DNA of 64,000 nucleotides, from contig OZ038453.1 in assembly GCA_964036195.1 (NCBI GenBank), positions 23,770,352-23,834,351 on the forward strand, read 5' to 3'. The notes under the pieces are model-generated. The model searched no databases, had not been told where the DNA came from, and worked only from the letters and a program-made list of their open reading frames with translations. Source of the DNA: Sphaerolaimus hirsutus (taxonomy: Eukaryota; Nematoda; Chromadorea; Monhysterida; Sphaerolaimidae). Positions 54,101 to 64,000 of this stretch are shown here, piece by piece; within the stretch, counting starts at the first letter, position 1; each line of letters begins with the position of its first letter. The position numbers were made by a program, and so were the translations under genes.

Positions 54101-57100
54101 ATTATTTATGTAAATTTGAAAATAAAAAAACTATTATGGCTGTACACACTGAATAGTTTACGGCCTAAATTTAGGAAGCTGGTAAACCCGTGCAAAGGCA
54201 GTTGAGTTCACCAGAATTAAACATTTAGGATTTCCGTCAACAGCAGTTGACGAAATCCCAATTACCAACAAAAATGCGTCCAAAGCACAATTACAAATTT
54301 CTGAAATTTTGTCCGTAAACAAGTTCACCGATGGCCAATGGCTGAAAAAATGTTTTCCAAAAAAAATCCGTTGGGAGAAAGAATGAATTTTCCGATCTTA
54401 TGAATGAAAGAAAATTTAAGTCGATTTTGGCGGTGCATATGGAATGAAAGCTTACATACTCAATTTGCTTGACTCGAATGGATAGAATATGGATAAAAAT
54501 ATTGTATGGATAAGTGTGGATAAAAACTGAGTAATGTATAAAAAGATTAAAATTTTAAATCAAATATCGAGAATCAATTTTTTTTTAAATATTCAACATT
54601 TTTCATTTCAATAGATCAAATCAGGTCACTTTTTCAAACATTAAGTCATACCTAGGGTTCAAACGGGATCCCGATCCCGATCCCGGATCCCGTGAAATTC
54701 CGGGATTTAGCAGTCCCGATCCCGATCCCGATCCCGAAACCCCAATCCCGATCCCGATCCCGATCCCGAAATCCAAAAATACCAATCCCGATCCCGATCC
54801 CGATCCCGAAAACTTTCAAATCCCGATCCCGATCCCGAGAATCTCCGAAGTCCGGGATCCCGATCCCGGAAAAAATAGTGGAAATTATAAAAAGTAAAAA
54901 AATGACATTTTTGCATGCAAAAATGTGAACGCAAACCCCCAGCGTCCATTTTATGTCCCTTTTCTGGCATCCAACAGTGTTTTGAGACCTTTATGAACAA
55001 CTGTGAATGCCAGAACAGTGACGAAAATCTCTATCCCTAGACCCCGATCCCGATCCCGAAAAAATGCCAATCCCAATCCCGATCCCGATCCCGTGACCCC
55101 AATCCCGGCCAATCCCGATCCCGATCCCGATCCCGAAATCTCAAAATACCAATCCCGATCCCGATCCCGATCCCGAAACCCTAATCCCGATCCCGATCCC
55201 GATCCCGAAATCTCAAAAAGTGAATCCCGATCCCGATCCCGATCCCGAAAAGTCAATCCCGTTTGAACCCTAGTCATACCCCCCCAAAAAAAAGAAAGAA
55301 GAAAAAAGCCAACCCATGTCCAGTGGGCGATATGAAGTACAAACACGCGTGCACCCTCGTGTCATGATACAAAGTTAATGCACGCTGAATTTTCAATTCC
55401 TCTTGTAGATATGCTTCATATTGGGCGTTTATGAAATCGACAATTTTCTCCGCGCTGAAAAAAGGGGGGGGGCATTTTGATGTGTAATTTAGCGGTGCGG
55501 TAATATGTAAATCTTTCAGTGTAGGTATGCGACAAAATAATTCTGAGGGTTGTACAGGGGTAGGGGTAGGAAAGGGAGGTCACACCCCCCCCCCAAACAA
55601 CCCAGCTATCTATGTATCCCAGAGGAAATTTTTTGGGTTACTACCCCTTGACCCCCCCCCCCCAATTATATCTGGATCGATTTTTGAGAAGTTTGACCCC
55701 GTTACTAATTTTGAGAATTTTTGCTCAAAATCGCATATATTCATACTTTTTTAAAGATTTTCACCTCTACATTCAGTAGTTAATGTGATTTATTGTCTAT
55801 TTTAATACTGTATGTTCTTTCACACATTTTTCAGATACTTTAAGCGATTTTCTCCCATTTCTCACTTCTATACCTCGAAAAGTTCTATATATTGAACCAC
55901 CGCAATTCCCCCCACCAAAAAAATTTTTGTAGCTCCGGAGGAGGGTCAAAATGTAACCTACCCCTGTACAGGGGTTTCCAGTGGGGTTCACCTCCAAACT
56001 TAACTATCGATCGTGTTGATGTGTTACTATTTCTAAAAAACAAAGTTTGAAAAAACCTTTTGTCCTTGTCCAGCTGGTCGCCAAAGCCGGCAGTTTCCAC
56101 AACACTCAAATGCAGCGTGACATTTGACTCTTTTAGCACTGTGAATGAGGGTGGTATTTTCATTAGATTTGGGGGTGAGTGTTAAAAATGGTATGTTTTT
56201 TAAACGAAATATGAATTTTCTCAGAAAGTATTTTTAAGACGTTTTGCATTGATTGTGTTTGTGTTCAATAAAGATCTGTAAAATAATTACAATTGACGAC
56301 GATCAAACATTGAAAAAGTGGCGTTGCAAACACAAATGTGTTCAAAACAAATTTATCAGTTTCCCAATTTCCCGCGGCCACAAAATCAGCCCCATCACAT
56401 CTGAACCATTATACACCCAAATTTCACTAACAAACACAATTACACCCCTCAGACTAACAAAACTCCTTAGTCCTCAATTCGACCGTATCCAATTCCGCGC
56501 TGCACGGCTCAAAGTCCATGTCCATGTTGAACAGGGACTGCATCAGCGTGGACTTTCCGATACCCGTCTCGCCCACGCACAGAATGTTGAAGGAAATTCT
56601 GTTGTTTTTGGGGGGTTGGGGGTTTATTTTTGTGGTTTGATTGAAAAGAGAATTTGAATTAGGAGGTTTAGATTTCAGACTTAGGTTTGGGTAAGGTAGA
56701 GATGGGTAAGGTAGAGAAGCGTTTCAGTATTCAACTTAGTTTCTCGTCAACTTCTTTGTAGGATTAACAATAATAACCATCGTTCTACATTTTTCAAAGC
56801 AGTTTATTCTATTTTCGTTGATTTTAAACTCTAGTCGACTGCCCTCACAGTATAATATGTTGAAGCACGATATAGGGTGGGACGATATATCGCATCAAAT
56901 TATATACCCCGGACATTAAAAAACGAACCCAAGCGCCAGAGTTTTCTCGACAAGCTGCTCTGGCAACGTGTCAAAACCGACACGGCCGGACAATTTCAGC
57001 AATTTACGACTTTCCCCGCTAGAATTTACGTTTGGAGCGGGCGGCGGCGCCTGCGCGCAAAATTGGAACCGTGCCAAATAATCGGTTTGAAAAATAGACA

Positions 57101-57173
57101 ACATTTAGGTGTGATGTAAATTGGAAGATGTTTAACGTACCGCAAAAGGCTTCTTGATATCTGTCGTTGCCAT
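51169..57173 (-). CDS. Septin, SEPT6-group, 11 exons
   Basis: Exons in coding order: 57141-57173, 56929-57050, 56459-56598, 56057-56138, 55314-55454, 53923-54040, 53761-53850, 53144-53352, 52421-52493, 51661-51771, 51169-51312. Phases agree and give 420 residues. Seen: [17 protein letters not shown]-loop GETGIGKS (61-68); switch/G3 region ETAGFGDQ (113-120); [11 protein letters not shown]4 AKAD (196-199); septin unique element with [14 protein letters not shown] and [12 protein letters not shown]-terminal coiled coil (about 337-405) and a lysine-rich end KGKKK. Septins polymerise into GTP-binding filaments at membranes, cleavage furrows and cilia. The PWG and CDFVKLRE wording and the coiled coil fit the SEPT6/8/11 group. 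The initiator exon is only 11 codons. The intron between exons 8 and 9 contains a tRNA. Confidence 0.95.
52086..52392. repeat. CTAGTTGACA element in septin intron 9
   Basis: Left end CACACTCTAGTTGACATGG and right end GTCAACTAGTGTGTCC are inverted. AATGTCAACTGG and AACCCAATTCAAAGCT with their inverses form an inner layer. Confidence 0.7.
52742..52823 (-). tRNA. tRNA-Ser (anticodon GCT)
   Basis: On the minus strand the 82-base gene starts GATTGGGTGGCCGAGTGG and ends TCCCAATCG. The 7-bp acceptor stem GATTGGG/CCCAATC is perfect. The anticodon arm TTGGA-CTGCTAA-TCCAA carries GCT (plus-strand 52788-52790). A long variable arm and a T-arm with GGTTCGAATCC follow, as expected for a class II serine tRNA. 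It has no intron and no encoded CCA. It lies inside septin intron 8, same strand. Confidence 0.95.
52860..53084. mobile_element. Introner-family MITE copy in septin intron 8
   Basis: The right end CAGGGTCTGAGAGTGGCCCCAG is preserved. The left terminus is lost. The body repeats TACATGACTTTTGACA and CATGACATTTGACATTTT. It is in mid-intron, next to the tRNA. Confidence 0.7.
53401..53615. repeat. CACACTAGTTTAC element in septin intron 7
   Basis: CTGCGCGCACACTAGTTTAC at the left and AAGTAGTGTGCAGCG at the right. It holds a shortened core GTCAACTTGTTGAC followed by GGAGAGTAAA. Confidence 0.65.
54653..55272. mobile_element. hAT-like TAGGGTTCAAACG element, ATCCCG type
   Basis: Starts TAGGGTTCAAACGGGATCCC and ends CCCGTTTGAACCCTA, with an exact 8-bp duplication GTCATACC (54645-54652 and 55273-55280). 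The left and right parts are arrays of GATCCCGATCCC; the middle is AT-rich. Arg-Ser or Asp-Pro frames here are repeat artefacts. It lies in septin intron 5. Confidence 0.88.
55553..55966. repeat. CTATCTATG element with TACAGGGGTAGG ends
   Basis: The left end TGTACAGGGGTAGGGGTAGG is mirrored by CCTACCCCTGTACA. Inside are C tracts, CAGCTATCTATGTATCC and AT-rich text shared with 24390-24920. It lies in septin intron 4. Confidence 0.7.
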
Positions 57174-57427
57174 TTTTCGTATCCGATTTCAGACAAAATC
57201 GCAGGAAAGATCGGTCAATCGTTTATCGATCACGTTTATCGACTACGACGCGAAGAACAATTTTTTATTTTTTTAAATTTTTCGGTAGGTAACGTAAACA
57301 GTCGTTTCGCCATCTTGAAAAAAGCATTCGTGAAGAAAGCGTTAACTTTTTTAGAAACGTTTTGTACTGTATCCAGTAATGGAATTTAATTGCTAAGACA
57401 AACTATATAATGGACGTTCATTTTAAC

Positions 57428-57620
57428 ACACCAGTTAAATAACGAAATTCTTAACAAAATTGTAAACTCATAAACCTATTTTGCCTTAATCGCATTTGAG
57501 ATTACTGAAATGGGTTCATTCTTGTAGTTGACGAAGACCAGATTCCAGTGAACTCAAAATCCATTCAACTCGACTTATGAGCTGACTGAATTTTTAGTTG
57601 ACTGGCAGTAAACACTCCAA
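57428..57620. repeat. Decayed CACACTAGTTTAC-family element upstream of septin
   Basis: GTAAACTCATAAACC, GTAGTTGACGAAG and ACTGGCAGTAAACA match the family. The termini are decayed. About 250 bases upstream of the septin start; any promoter would lie between. Confidence 0.45.
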
Positions 57621-57811
57621 AACATCTTGCAGTCCGTTTTTTCCCTGACTTTTAGCACGAATGTTTCCGTTCAATAAATGATTTCGAAACTTGACTCATC
57701 CACCGTTCGATTCATTAAATCTCATGATTCAACATTATGATTTCAGTTTTGCATGCAACCATTAATCACGCGGCGATTTTTTTCTCTCGCACAATCAGAA
57801 ATCACCATGAG

Positions 57812-58005
57812 TATACTCGGCAGACAGCACACCTAGTATGAAAAACCTACATAATTTAATGAATTGAATTTTGTGATAAATGTCGTAGTAATTTATTACA
57901 TAGTGAAAACGAAATATTATGATGAAAAAACCGTATAATTTTTGATTCATTATTCAGATGGGTTATGGTAGGTTTTCATACTAAGTGTGATGTCCGCAGC
58001 ATATA
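57812..58005. mobile_element. TATACTCGGCAGACA mariner-like MITE
   Basis: Begins TATACTCGGCAGACAGCACA and ends GTGATGTCCGCAGCATATA. The arms are clearly inverted (AACCTACATAA against TTATGGTAGGTT). Confidence 0.75.
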
Positions 58006-58243
58006 CGCAAAAACTCATAGATTTTCTCTTTGGAATGTAATACACCTAATACCAGTTTTCGCTTTGTTTTCTTCAGAACACCTAGACCTAGGGATGGAAA
58101 AAAATTTAAATAATTTTTTAAATCTGATTTTTTTCATCAAAGGGTGTTCAACAGATTTTGAAAAAATTAAAACGCAACATTTTTAGCAGTGATTCACCAG
58201 ATGTTTTTGCAAATTTATTCTACATGTTATTGTATGTAGAATG

Positions 58244-58456
58244 GCACTGCACACACTAGTTTACTGCCAGTGCCATAAACTAATTTTTTGTAAACTCAGA
58301 AATTAATTTTAAATGGCATTTGAGTTTACTGGAATTAGGTGTTCATTTTCTACACTTGACACAAAAACACATTCATGAAAACTCAAATGTGTTCAATACC
58401 AATTTATGAGTTTACTAAATATTTACATTTCATTGGTGAGCTAGTGTGTGCAGCGA
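58244..58456. repeat. CACACTAGTTTACTG element
   Basis: Left end CACTGCACACACTAGTTTACTG and right end GAGCTAGTGTGTGCAG, with GAGTTTACTGGAATTAGGTG inside. Confidence 0.7.
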
Positions 58457-58582
58457 TAATAAATATTTATGTACAATTTCATATACATCGATTCCTGCTA
58501 TAAACCCTGATTTTGTGCTGTAAAAAATAGTTTTTTTTCCATCCCTAGTTGAACCAGTTTTGAATTGCATTTTTCCATTGAA

Positions 58583-60052
58583 TCATTCATTTGCATTGTA
58601 TTCTAATTCGAAATTTTGCATATCAGTCAGCCAGTACGAGAGGCGAGCCGTCAGCGTGCTTTGCGGCGTGGCCCCTGTGTTTTGTGTTGTTTTTTTGTTA
58701 AAATATTTATGTGTCTTTTTTGAGACTTGAAATTGCGTTCAGGTGGCTGTCTCGCACAATGTAAAGTTTATGTGTCAATTTGTCATGCAAAATGTTAATC
58801 ATGATTGAAAAAAAAGATTTTTACTACTGAACTTTTGACATTTTGCATGACACTTGACACTAAAATGTCACTTTTTGATGTGTTTTAAAAAAATTGATGG
58901 GCTCTTTATCATAGCGGCAATCATAATTTAAAGACTACTGACATACTGCGTAGTTTTCCATTGCATCAAACACTATTTAACTCCAATATTTCAAACACAA
59001 CAACAACAATTTTAAAAACCACATTTAGAAGCATACCAATTGTATGAATATTTGTGATGGGGCACTTGGTTCCAGTCAAAAAGTGCTTCTTTTGTGTCTC
59101 CCAACGCGCGTAGGTCCATCCAAAAGGTTTCCTGGGTGTTTTTGGAAGATTTTTTAAATGATGTTCTTAAATAATCACTTTTCTATACTCCTCTGACTAC
59201 ATGCTATGCATTTTTTGAATGAAACACTCCATCAGGATGTCATCATTTAAAAAATGAAAATTGTTCCATAAAATAAAAAAATTTTTCCATACAAGGAACA
59301 TGTTGGGCTGTACTTGACTCTGCTTTTTCTTTTTTAAATATTTTTTTGTTTTTGTGAAAGTGGGTGAATAAATATTTATGGTATGCTGGTGCATAAGACA
59401 TAAGTATGTGTGGATGCATACTGTACTGTCCAAGGAGTATATTTAGCTAATATCACAAAATAAGGTGTGACAAGTTTACCAGAATATGGTCATAACTTGG
59501 CTCAGCATAAAAGTCCAGTGATTCCAGGTGCCTCTGAGCATGAGAGAAACATTTTCAAGTAAATAAACACGGATATAAATTATGTACCATATTTCCTCGA
59601 AATAGCCCCCCCCCCTCTTGAATTAACTCCCCCTCGAAATAACCCACATGAAAATAACATTTGGCATGTAAATTGTAAATGAGGTGATAAATATGTATGT
59701 ACATATTTAAATGCAAACATACAGGACAGATGAGTTAAATTGCACCCAGACTGGGCTGATTTAGTGAAAAGTAACATTGAGTATTTATGACATCCATTGA
59801 GTTGAGTATGAATAGTGTTGTTATTCTATCATTTAAGTACATTAATGCAACAAATTAGACTCATCTAAATCATGATGAAGAAAAAAAACCTTCCTCGAAT
59901 TGTGACCCTCAAAATGCCCCCCCCCCGGGATCTTATTCCATTCCATAATTTCAATATCACCTGCAGAGTCATCAAACTGCGTATAGCATATCTTTTGCCA
60001 TCAGCCGCCTTCACAGTGCCCAAAATGTACCTCGTGCTGCCTGCACTTGAAC
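58583..60052 (-). CDS. Unrecognised gene, three minus-strand exons
   Basis: Candidate exons in coding order are 59961-60052, 59037-59131 and 58583-58674. Acceptors are TTTCACTAG, ACACCCAG and AACACAG; donors are CTGCAG|GTGATA and ATTG|GTATGC. The last two join in phase and run to a TGA: they read FGWTYARWETQKKHFLTG, then KCPITNIHTIGATPQST, then ending FELEYNANE. The first reads GSTRYILGTVKAADGKRYAI and ends in phase 0, whereas the next starts in phase 2, so an exon is missing between them or the first belongs elsewhere. Its entry phase fits the end of the kinase exons at 61770-61949, so they might be one gene. No family is recognised with confidence. Confidence 0.45.
59184..59442. repeat. TATACTC MITE (decayed)
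   Basis: Starts TATACTCCTCTGACTACATG and ends CCAAGGAGTATA. It shares ATGCATTTTTTGAATGAAAC with the cluster at 40113-40766. Confidence 0.65.
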
Positions 60053-60139
60053 CTAGTGAAAAGTGAAAAATGTAAATAAAGATACTCCACTCTGCCGAAC
60101 CATAGGAGATAAACATTGAGATTGAGTTATTTTATCATA

Positions 60140-60527
60140 TTGACACACGACGTGCATCAGACCCTGTAAAATTCCCTGTAAGATGTAAAATGTCATGCAA
60201 AGTTTCAAAAGTCATGTAAAATGTCCTGTAAAATGGCGAAATTTGGTTTACCTTTAATCAGTTTGACATTTTTATGAGATTTTTCATGACATGACTTTTG
60301 ACGATTTACATGAAATTTGTCATTTTACAGAGCATGTTACAGAATGTGGGACTGGGAATAGCCAGTTAAAATGTCAAATATCATGCAGTGTAAAAAGTCA
60401 AGTAAAATGCCCTGTAAAATGTCAAATTTTTTTTTACTGGTTGCTTGACATTTTTCATGGTTACGTTTAAAACCCATATATGAAAAGAATGATATTTGAC
60501 ATCCTTCAGTGTCTGGGAGTGTCCCCA
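60140..60527. mobile_element. Introner-family MITE, two units
   Basis: CATCAGACCCTGTAAAATTCC at the left and GTGTCTGGGAGTGTCCCCAG at the right. An internal junction near 60345-60365 (GAATGTGGGACTGGGA) indicates two copies joined. Confidence 0.65.
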
Positions 60528-60777
60528 GGTACCTTTTTGGGGAAGAAACAAACACATGTACCCACCAATCAAGCACACACTCCCCCAGTAAAACCAAACA
60601 CAATGACCAAAACCCGGTGTGCATGTAAACCCAGTGCACATGTAGACTGGGTGATTGGGGTGCCAGGGACATATCCAAAGTTTTTGCGTGGAGGGTATCT
60701 GTTTGTTTGAGGAGCCCGGTGAACAGGGGGTGGGGCCCAGCCTCAGCCTCAGGGTTTGCTCAGCCCATCTACAATTG

Positions 60778-61458
60778 AAGGGTGTGCTTCTAAAAGTACC
60801 GATCTACAAAAAATCGATTTTGAGATAATCGCGATTGAAAGTTTGGAGCATGCAATACCCATACATGGGTATTGGGTATGGGAATTTTGGGTAAGGGTAT
60901 TTCGGCCATATTGTTGGGTATCCACATGCATGGGTATAATCATTGATTATACACATAACACTAGCTATATAAAATTTAGGGAATTGTATTTTTGCAGTAC
61001 AGTACATTTGAAAGGAACAAATTGGTAATAGCGTGTAGATCGGTATTTTTTAAAGCACAAAATCAGAAAGCTGTAGATCGGTACTTTTACCCATAATAAA
61101 AAAGCACAAAATGAGTTTTTGCGCAAGCGGACGCCGATCTGACATCGGTACTTTTAGAAGCACAAAAAATAATGTGCAGATCGGTACATTTCAAAGAACA
61201 GTTTTGAAAAAAGTGTGTAGATCGGTACTTTTAAAGACACAAAAGCTGAAAAAGCTTGTAGATCGGTACTTTTAAAATTTCAAAAACTGTAATTTGCGAT
61301 TTTTTTGCTTTTTTCGACCCCCCATATCTCAAAATTGAATTTCGCACCCCCCACATATTATATATATTTTTGAAGCGCATTTTTATGGGGACCCCAAAAA
61401 TGGTCCTAACTCAAATTTGAAAAATTTGTAGATCGGTACTTTTAGAAGCACACCCTTC
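60778..61458. mobile_element. 680-bp foldback with AAGGGTGTGCTTC ends
   Basis: The left end AAGGGTGTGCTTCTAAAAGT is mirrored by CTTTTAGAAGCACACCCTT. Flanks CAATTGA and CAATTTGA suggest a decayed duplication. The phrase GTAGATCGGTACTTTT repeats about six times in the right half. Confidence 0.75.
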
Positions 61459-61769
61459 AATTTGAGTTACATGTGATGGTATGGTGACGGAATGGCATCA
61501 TGGTGCTGGCGCCATTGGTGTTCACACCTAAAATCACTTATATTTATGTGTGTAAATATACATACCTAGAGCAACTGGCACGCCATTCAATGTTTTTTTA
61601 TAGAATGGACAGTACGGGGACCAATTTACTTTCAAATATCAGTGTGATGGAAAAAGGCGGGTAAAGTCGGCCTACATGTCCGCATGTGTGTACGCTAAAA
61701 TCAGCCTACATGCGCACCGGGTCTACATGCGCACCGGGAATGCCAACCACAACCCCCCCCCCAACGCAC

Positions 61770-63371
61770 CCCCAGGCAAGCTGGAACTGTGGCACTTCAG
61801 CTCGGACACCTTCTGCTTGTCAGCAATGGTTCTCCACGGCAGCTGCCCAGCTAAGGCTTCAGCTGTGAGGTAGAACACTGGCCACAGGTCGTCCACTCTG
61901 CCCATGTCCTGGTTGTGGTGCGTGCACAGGGATGCGTAGCGGGCTGTGCCTGGGTGGGGGGGGTTAGTAGGGGTTGGGGGGGGGGTTAGTAGGGGTTGGG
62001 GAGGGGGTTAGTAGGGGTTGGTGGGAGGTGTTACCCTTCTGAATCTCCCTGCTATCTATCTATCTGGGGACTGCTCAGCTGTCTATCTATCCCGGAGGCA
62101 CAATTTTTGGCTACTATCCCCTGAACACCCCCCCCAAAAAAAAAAATCACCCAGCTATCTGGAGCGAATTTTGAGAAAATGTGCCCATATTTTCACTCAA
62201 AATCACTAATTTTCATACCTTTTAAACGGTTTTCACATTCAAAATCACTGTTCATGTTTCATTGACTATTTTCAAAAAATTTGTGCACTATATTTATATG
62301 CTTAAATATATATATACCTATTACTGCGAGGGCTTCGAACCCTCGAACAAGATCCACTCCCCCAGAGGGGAAATTGGTTGTATCAATGAGTACTCATTAA
62401 ATTTTGAAATCAACTCGACCATAATGACAATTGTCACCAGTCACCGGTTCTGATTGTCATTATTATAACAGTCTCAACATGCAACATGGTATACTCGATG
62501 GACATGATACTCTGCCCTCTCACTTATGTATGACTCACATTGGAAGCGTGCCAATGATGATAAAACATGCGATTTTTGTGTAAATGATGAAAAAATGGTT
62601 ATTGTGATTAAGTTAACGTATAGTGTTATATCAGATATGACTTTTTCAACTTTTTATGAAAATCGTTGGCACGCTTCCAGCGGGAACCACGCGTGCAGGG
62701 TGTAAAGTGACGGGAGCATAACATGTTCACCTTTTCCAAACACGCACCATGAAAGCCACTCTTAGGCCTGGGCGGTCTCAGCTGACCACTGTCCACATCC
62801 CTGTACCTCCTGGCAAGGCCGAAATCTATTAGAACCAGATAATTGCCAGCTAGTTTGCCGCGTGAAGGTGGCGCCATGCACACATTTGATGGTTTTATGT
62901 CACGGTGGAGCCAGCCTGATGGGTTTTGCTGGATTTAAAGAATGTTGGCACTGTGCCAAACGATCAACACAGATGATAATGACAATGGTGTTAAATGTCA
63001 ACTGGTTCTGTTCCCAATTCAAAGCATGCTTATGAGTAACACTATGCATTATACTTGATGCTGACATTGTAAATATTCATATTGTGCATTTTTTTATCGC
63101 TAACATAGAAGCTTCGTTTGCAACATGATTCAACACTTTTCCATTTGAACAACTTTCATCGGCTCGTTAGAAAGCTTCAAATTGGGCCTGGAACCAGTTG
63201 ACGTTTGATATCCTTGTCAACTAGAATGTGTTAAAGCCAAAGCAGCCCACCGCAATTGTGCAAGTCTCTGATGGACTGGACACACTGCACGGCAAGTCTT
63301 AGTGCGGCAGCCACTGGTAGACGATCTTTGACTGTGGATTTCTTCACTTCGCGCATGTTAGCGCCGGCCAG
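61770..63371 (-). CDS. Tau-tubulin-kinase-like protein kinase, partial
   Basis: Exons in coding order: 63251-63371, 62748-62915, 61770-61949. Phases agree. They encode the central kinase domain: LAGANMREVKK; helix RLAVQCVQSIRDLHNCG; catalytic loop HRDIKPSN; DFG in LVLIDFGLARRY; activation segment with RPPRPKSGFHGTARYAS; and MGRVDDLWPVFYLTAEAL with GQLPWRTIADKQKV. The GT-RYAS and GR-DDLW wording matches the TTBK branch of the CK1 group (Ser/Thr kinases; vertebrate members phosphorylate tau and tubulin and act at the centriole). The N-lobe lies beyond base 64000. The last donor is GGGG|GTGCGT; the exon for the end of the domain was not found, although phase allows a join to 59961-60052. A mariner-like MITE sits in the second intron. 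Confidence 0.85.
61955..62300. repeat. GTTAGTAGGGGTTGG repeats and CTATCTATC element
   Basis: Three tandem GGGTTAGTAGGGGTTGG units are followed by CTATCTATCTATCTGG and C tracts like those at 24390-24920. It lies in the kinase intron right beside the acceptor of exon 61770-61949. Confidence 0.55.
62490..62720. mobile_element. Mariner-like MITE, copy 3 (kinase intron)
   Basis: Starts TATACTCGATGGACATGATA and ends GACGGGAGCATA. It shares GATACTCTGCCCTC, GGAAGCGTGCCAATGAT and GGGAACCACGCGTGCAGGG with copies 1 and 2, but is clearly older. Confidence 0.8.
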
Positions 63372-63549
63372 CTGAAAATTGGGGTTGAGAGATTTGAGGC
63401 GACTATCAGGCAAGTTTTGGCGATGTATTAGCAATACGCGCATTATTGAGTTGACAAGGACACCAAATGTCAACTGGTGCTGATTCCAATTTGAAGTTTG
63501 CTCACGAGCTGATGAAAGTCGTTCAAATGCAAAAGTGTTGAATCGTGTT
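62960..63549. repeat. Two CTAGTTGACA-family elements around a kinase exon
   Basis: One lies at about 62960-63235 (AATGTCAACTGGTTCTG against GAACCAGTTGACGTTTG). A second half-element at 63443-63549 (GACACCAAATGTCAACTGG) is cut off by the MITE that starts at 63550. The exon 63251-63371 lies between them. Confidence 0.55.
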
Positions 63550-63740
63550 TATACTCGACGGATATTACACTTAGTATGGAAACTTACCATAACCCATCTG
63601 AATAAGGAACGAAAGATTATGCAGTTTTTCATCGTAATATTTCGTTTTTACCATGGAATAATTTTTAAAGAAATTTATCACAAGATTTTATTCAATAAGT
63701 AATGGTAGAATACTGCACATACTTTGACGTTCGACAAGTA
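63550..63740. mobile_element. TATACTCGACGG mariner-like MITE
   Basis: Starts TATACTCGACGGATATTACA and ends GACGTTCGACAAGTA. It shares CTTAGTATGGAAACTTACCA with copies at 46480, 50635 and 57812. Confidence 0.7.
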
Positions 63741-64000
63741 AAGCCTTTATAACCAGGAATAGCGTTTTCTGACGGAAAAACTCTCAAATTATGACTGAAA
63801 TTTCGAAAATTTGTAAAAACGTTTTCGCATTTCTATTTGCCGCCGGCGTCATATATTTATATTCTGATATCATTTTTAATTATGATTTTCCCAGAATCAC
63901 TTATTTTTGAATACTAAAAAACCCCTCAAAACAACCCCCCCCCCCCAAAAAAAAAAAATCCCCAAAACCTACTTCCATAACCAAATACTTGGCAATTGGC
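63741..64000. other. Kinase intron to window edge
   Basis: AT-rich, with C and A runs near 63930-63960. No exon of the kinase N-lobe is recognised before the edge. Confidence 0.5.

Noticed and set aside
54692..55346. Arg-Ser/Asp-Pro repeat frames resembling an SR protein
   Set aside because: They are translations of the GATCCC array of the hAT-like element at 54653-55272.
149..60000. CRISPR-like spaced repeats among the C/G-tract families
   Set aside because: The copies are inverted-repeat MITEs scattered in a eukaryotic genome; there is no regular spacer length and no cas genes.
59961..60052. Assignment of this exon to the PAN3 pseudokinase
   Set aside because: A vague likeness of Y..G....DGK.YA.R was noticed, but one 30-residue exon is too little and the neighbouring exons do not match that family.

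Overview
The window is animal nuclear DNA, most likely from an invertebrate. The genes are split into many short exons joined by GT-AG introns. They encode a White-type ABCG half transporter, two DEG/ENaC channel subunits, a SEPT6-group septin and a tau-tubulin-kinase-like kinase, and there is a eukaryotic tRNA-Ser. The spacers and introns are AT-rich and packed with short terminal-inverted-repeat elements (MITEs) and foldback hairpins, many nested in one another. I cannot name the species or phylum from sequence alone.

Layout: 1-4377 is repeat-filled spacer. 4378-11806 (+) is a complete 19-exon white-like gene (727 aa). 11807-14570 is repeats. 14571-16146 (-) holds two convincing exons and one doubtful exon of an unrecognised gene. 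16147-21357 is foldback and MITE sequence. 21358-29996 (-) is DEG/ENaC gene A (10 exons, 573 aa). 31941-41083 (-) is its tandem paralogue gene B (12 exons, about 640 aa). 41084-51168 is a 10-kb repeat desert. 51169-57173 (-) is a septin (11 exons, 420 aa) with a tRNA-Ser(GCT) inside one intron. 58583-60052 (-) has three exons of an unrecognised gene. 61770-63371 (-) holds three kinase exons whose N-terminal part lies beyond the right edge.

The most interesting signal is one MITE family with termini like GTGCCACTCCCAGACCCTG and 3-bp target duplications, usually CAG. Its left end supplies a GT donor just after the target CAG, and the duplicated CAG supplies the acceptor. In gene B a copy of this family splits an exon that is uninterrupted in paralogue A, and splicing at the element edges restores the reading frame exactly. 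In white, another copy sits inside a coding exon and is also removable in frame, adding three codons. These look like transposon-born introns (introners). Two more copies elsewhere carry the same ready-made ends.

Other element families were recognised by their ends, and several have exact 8-bp target duplications (hAT-like). Members of one family share ends but carry quite different amplified internal repeats.
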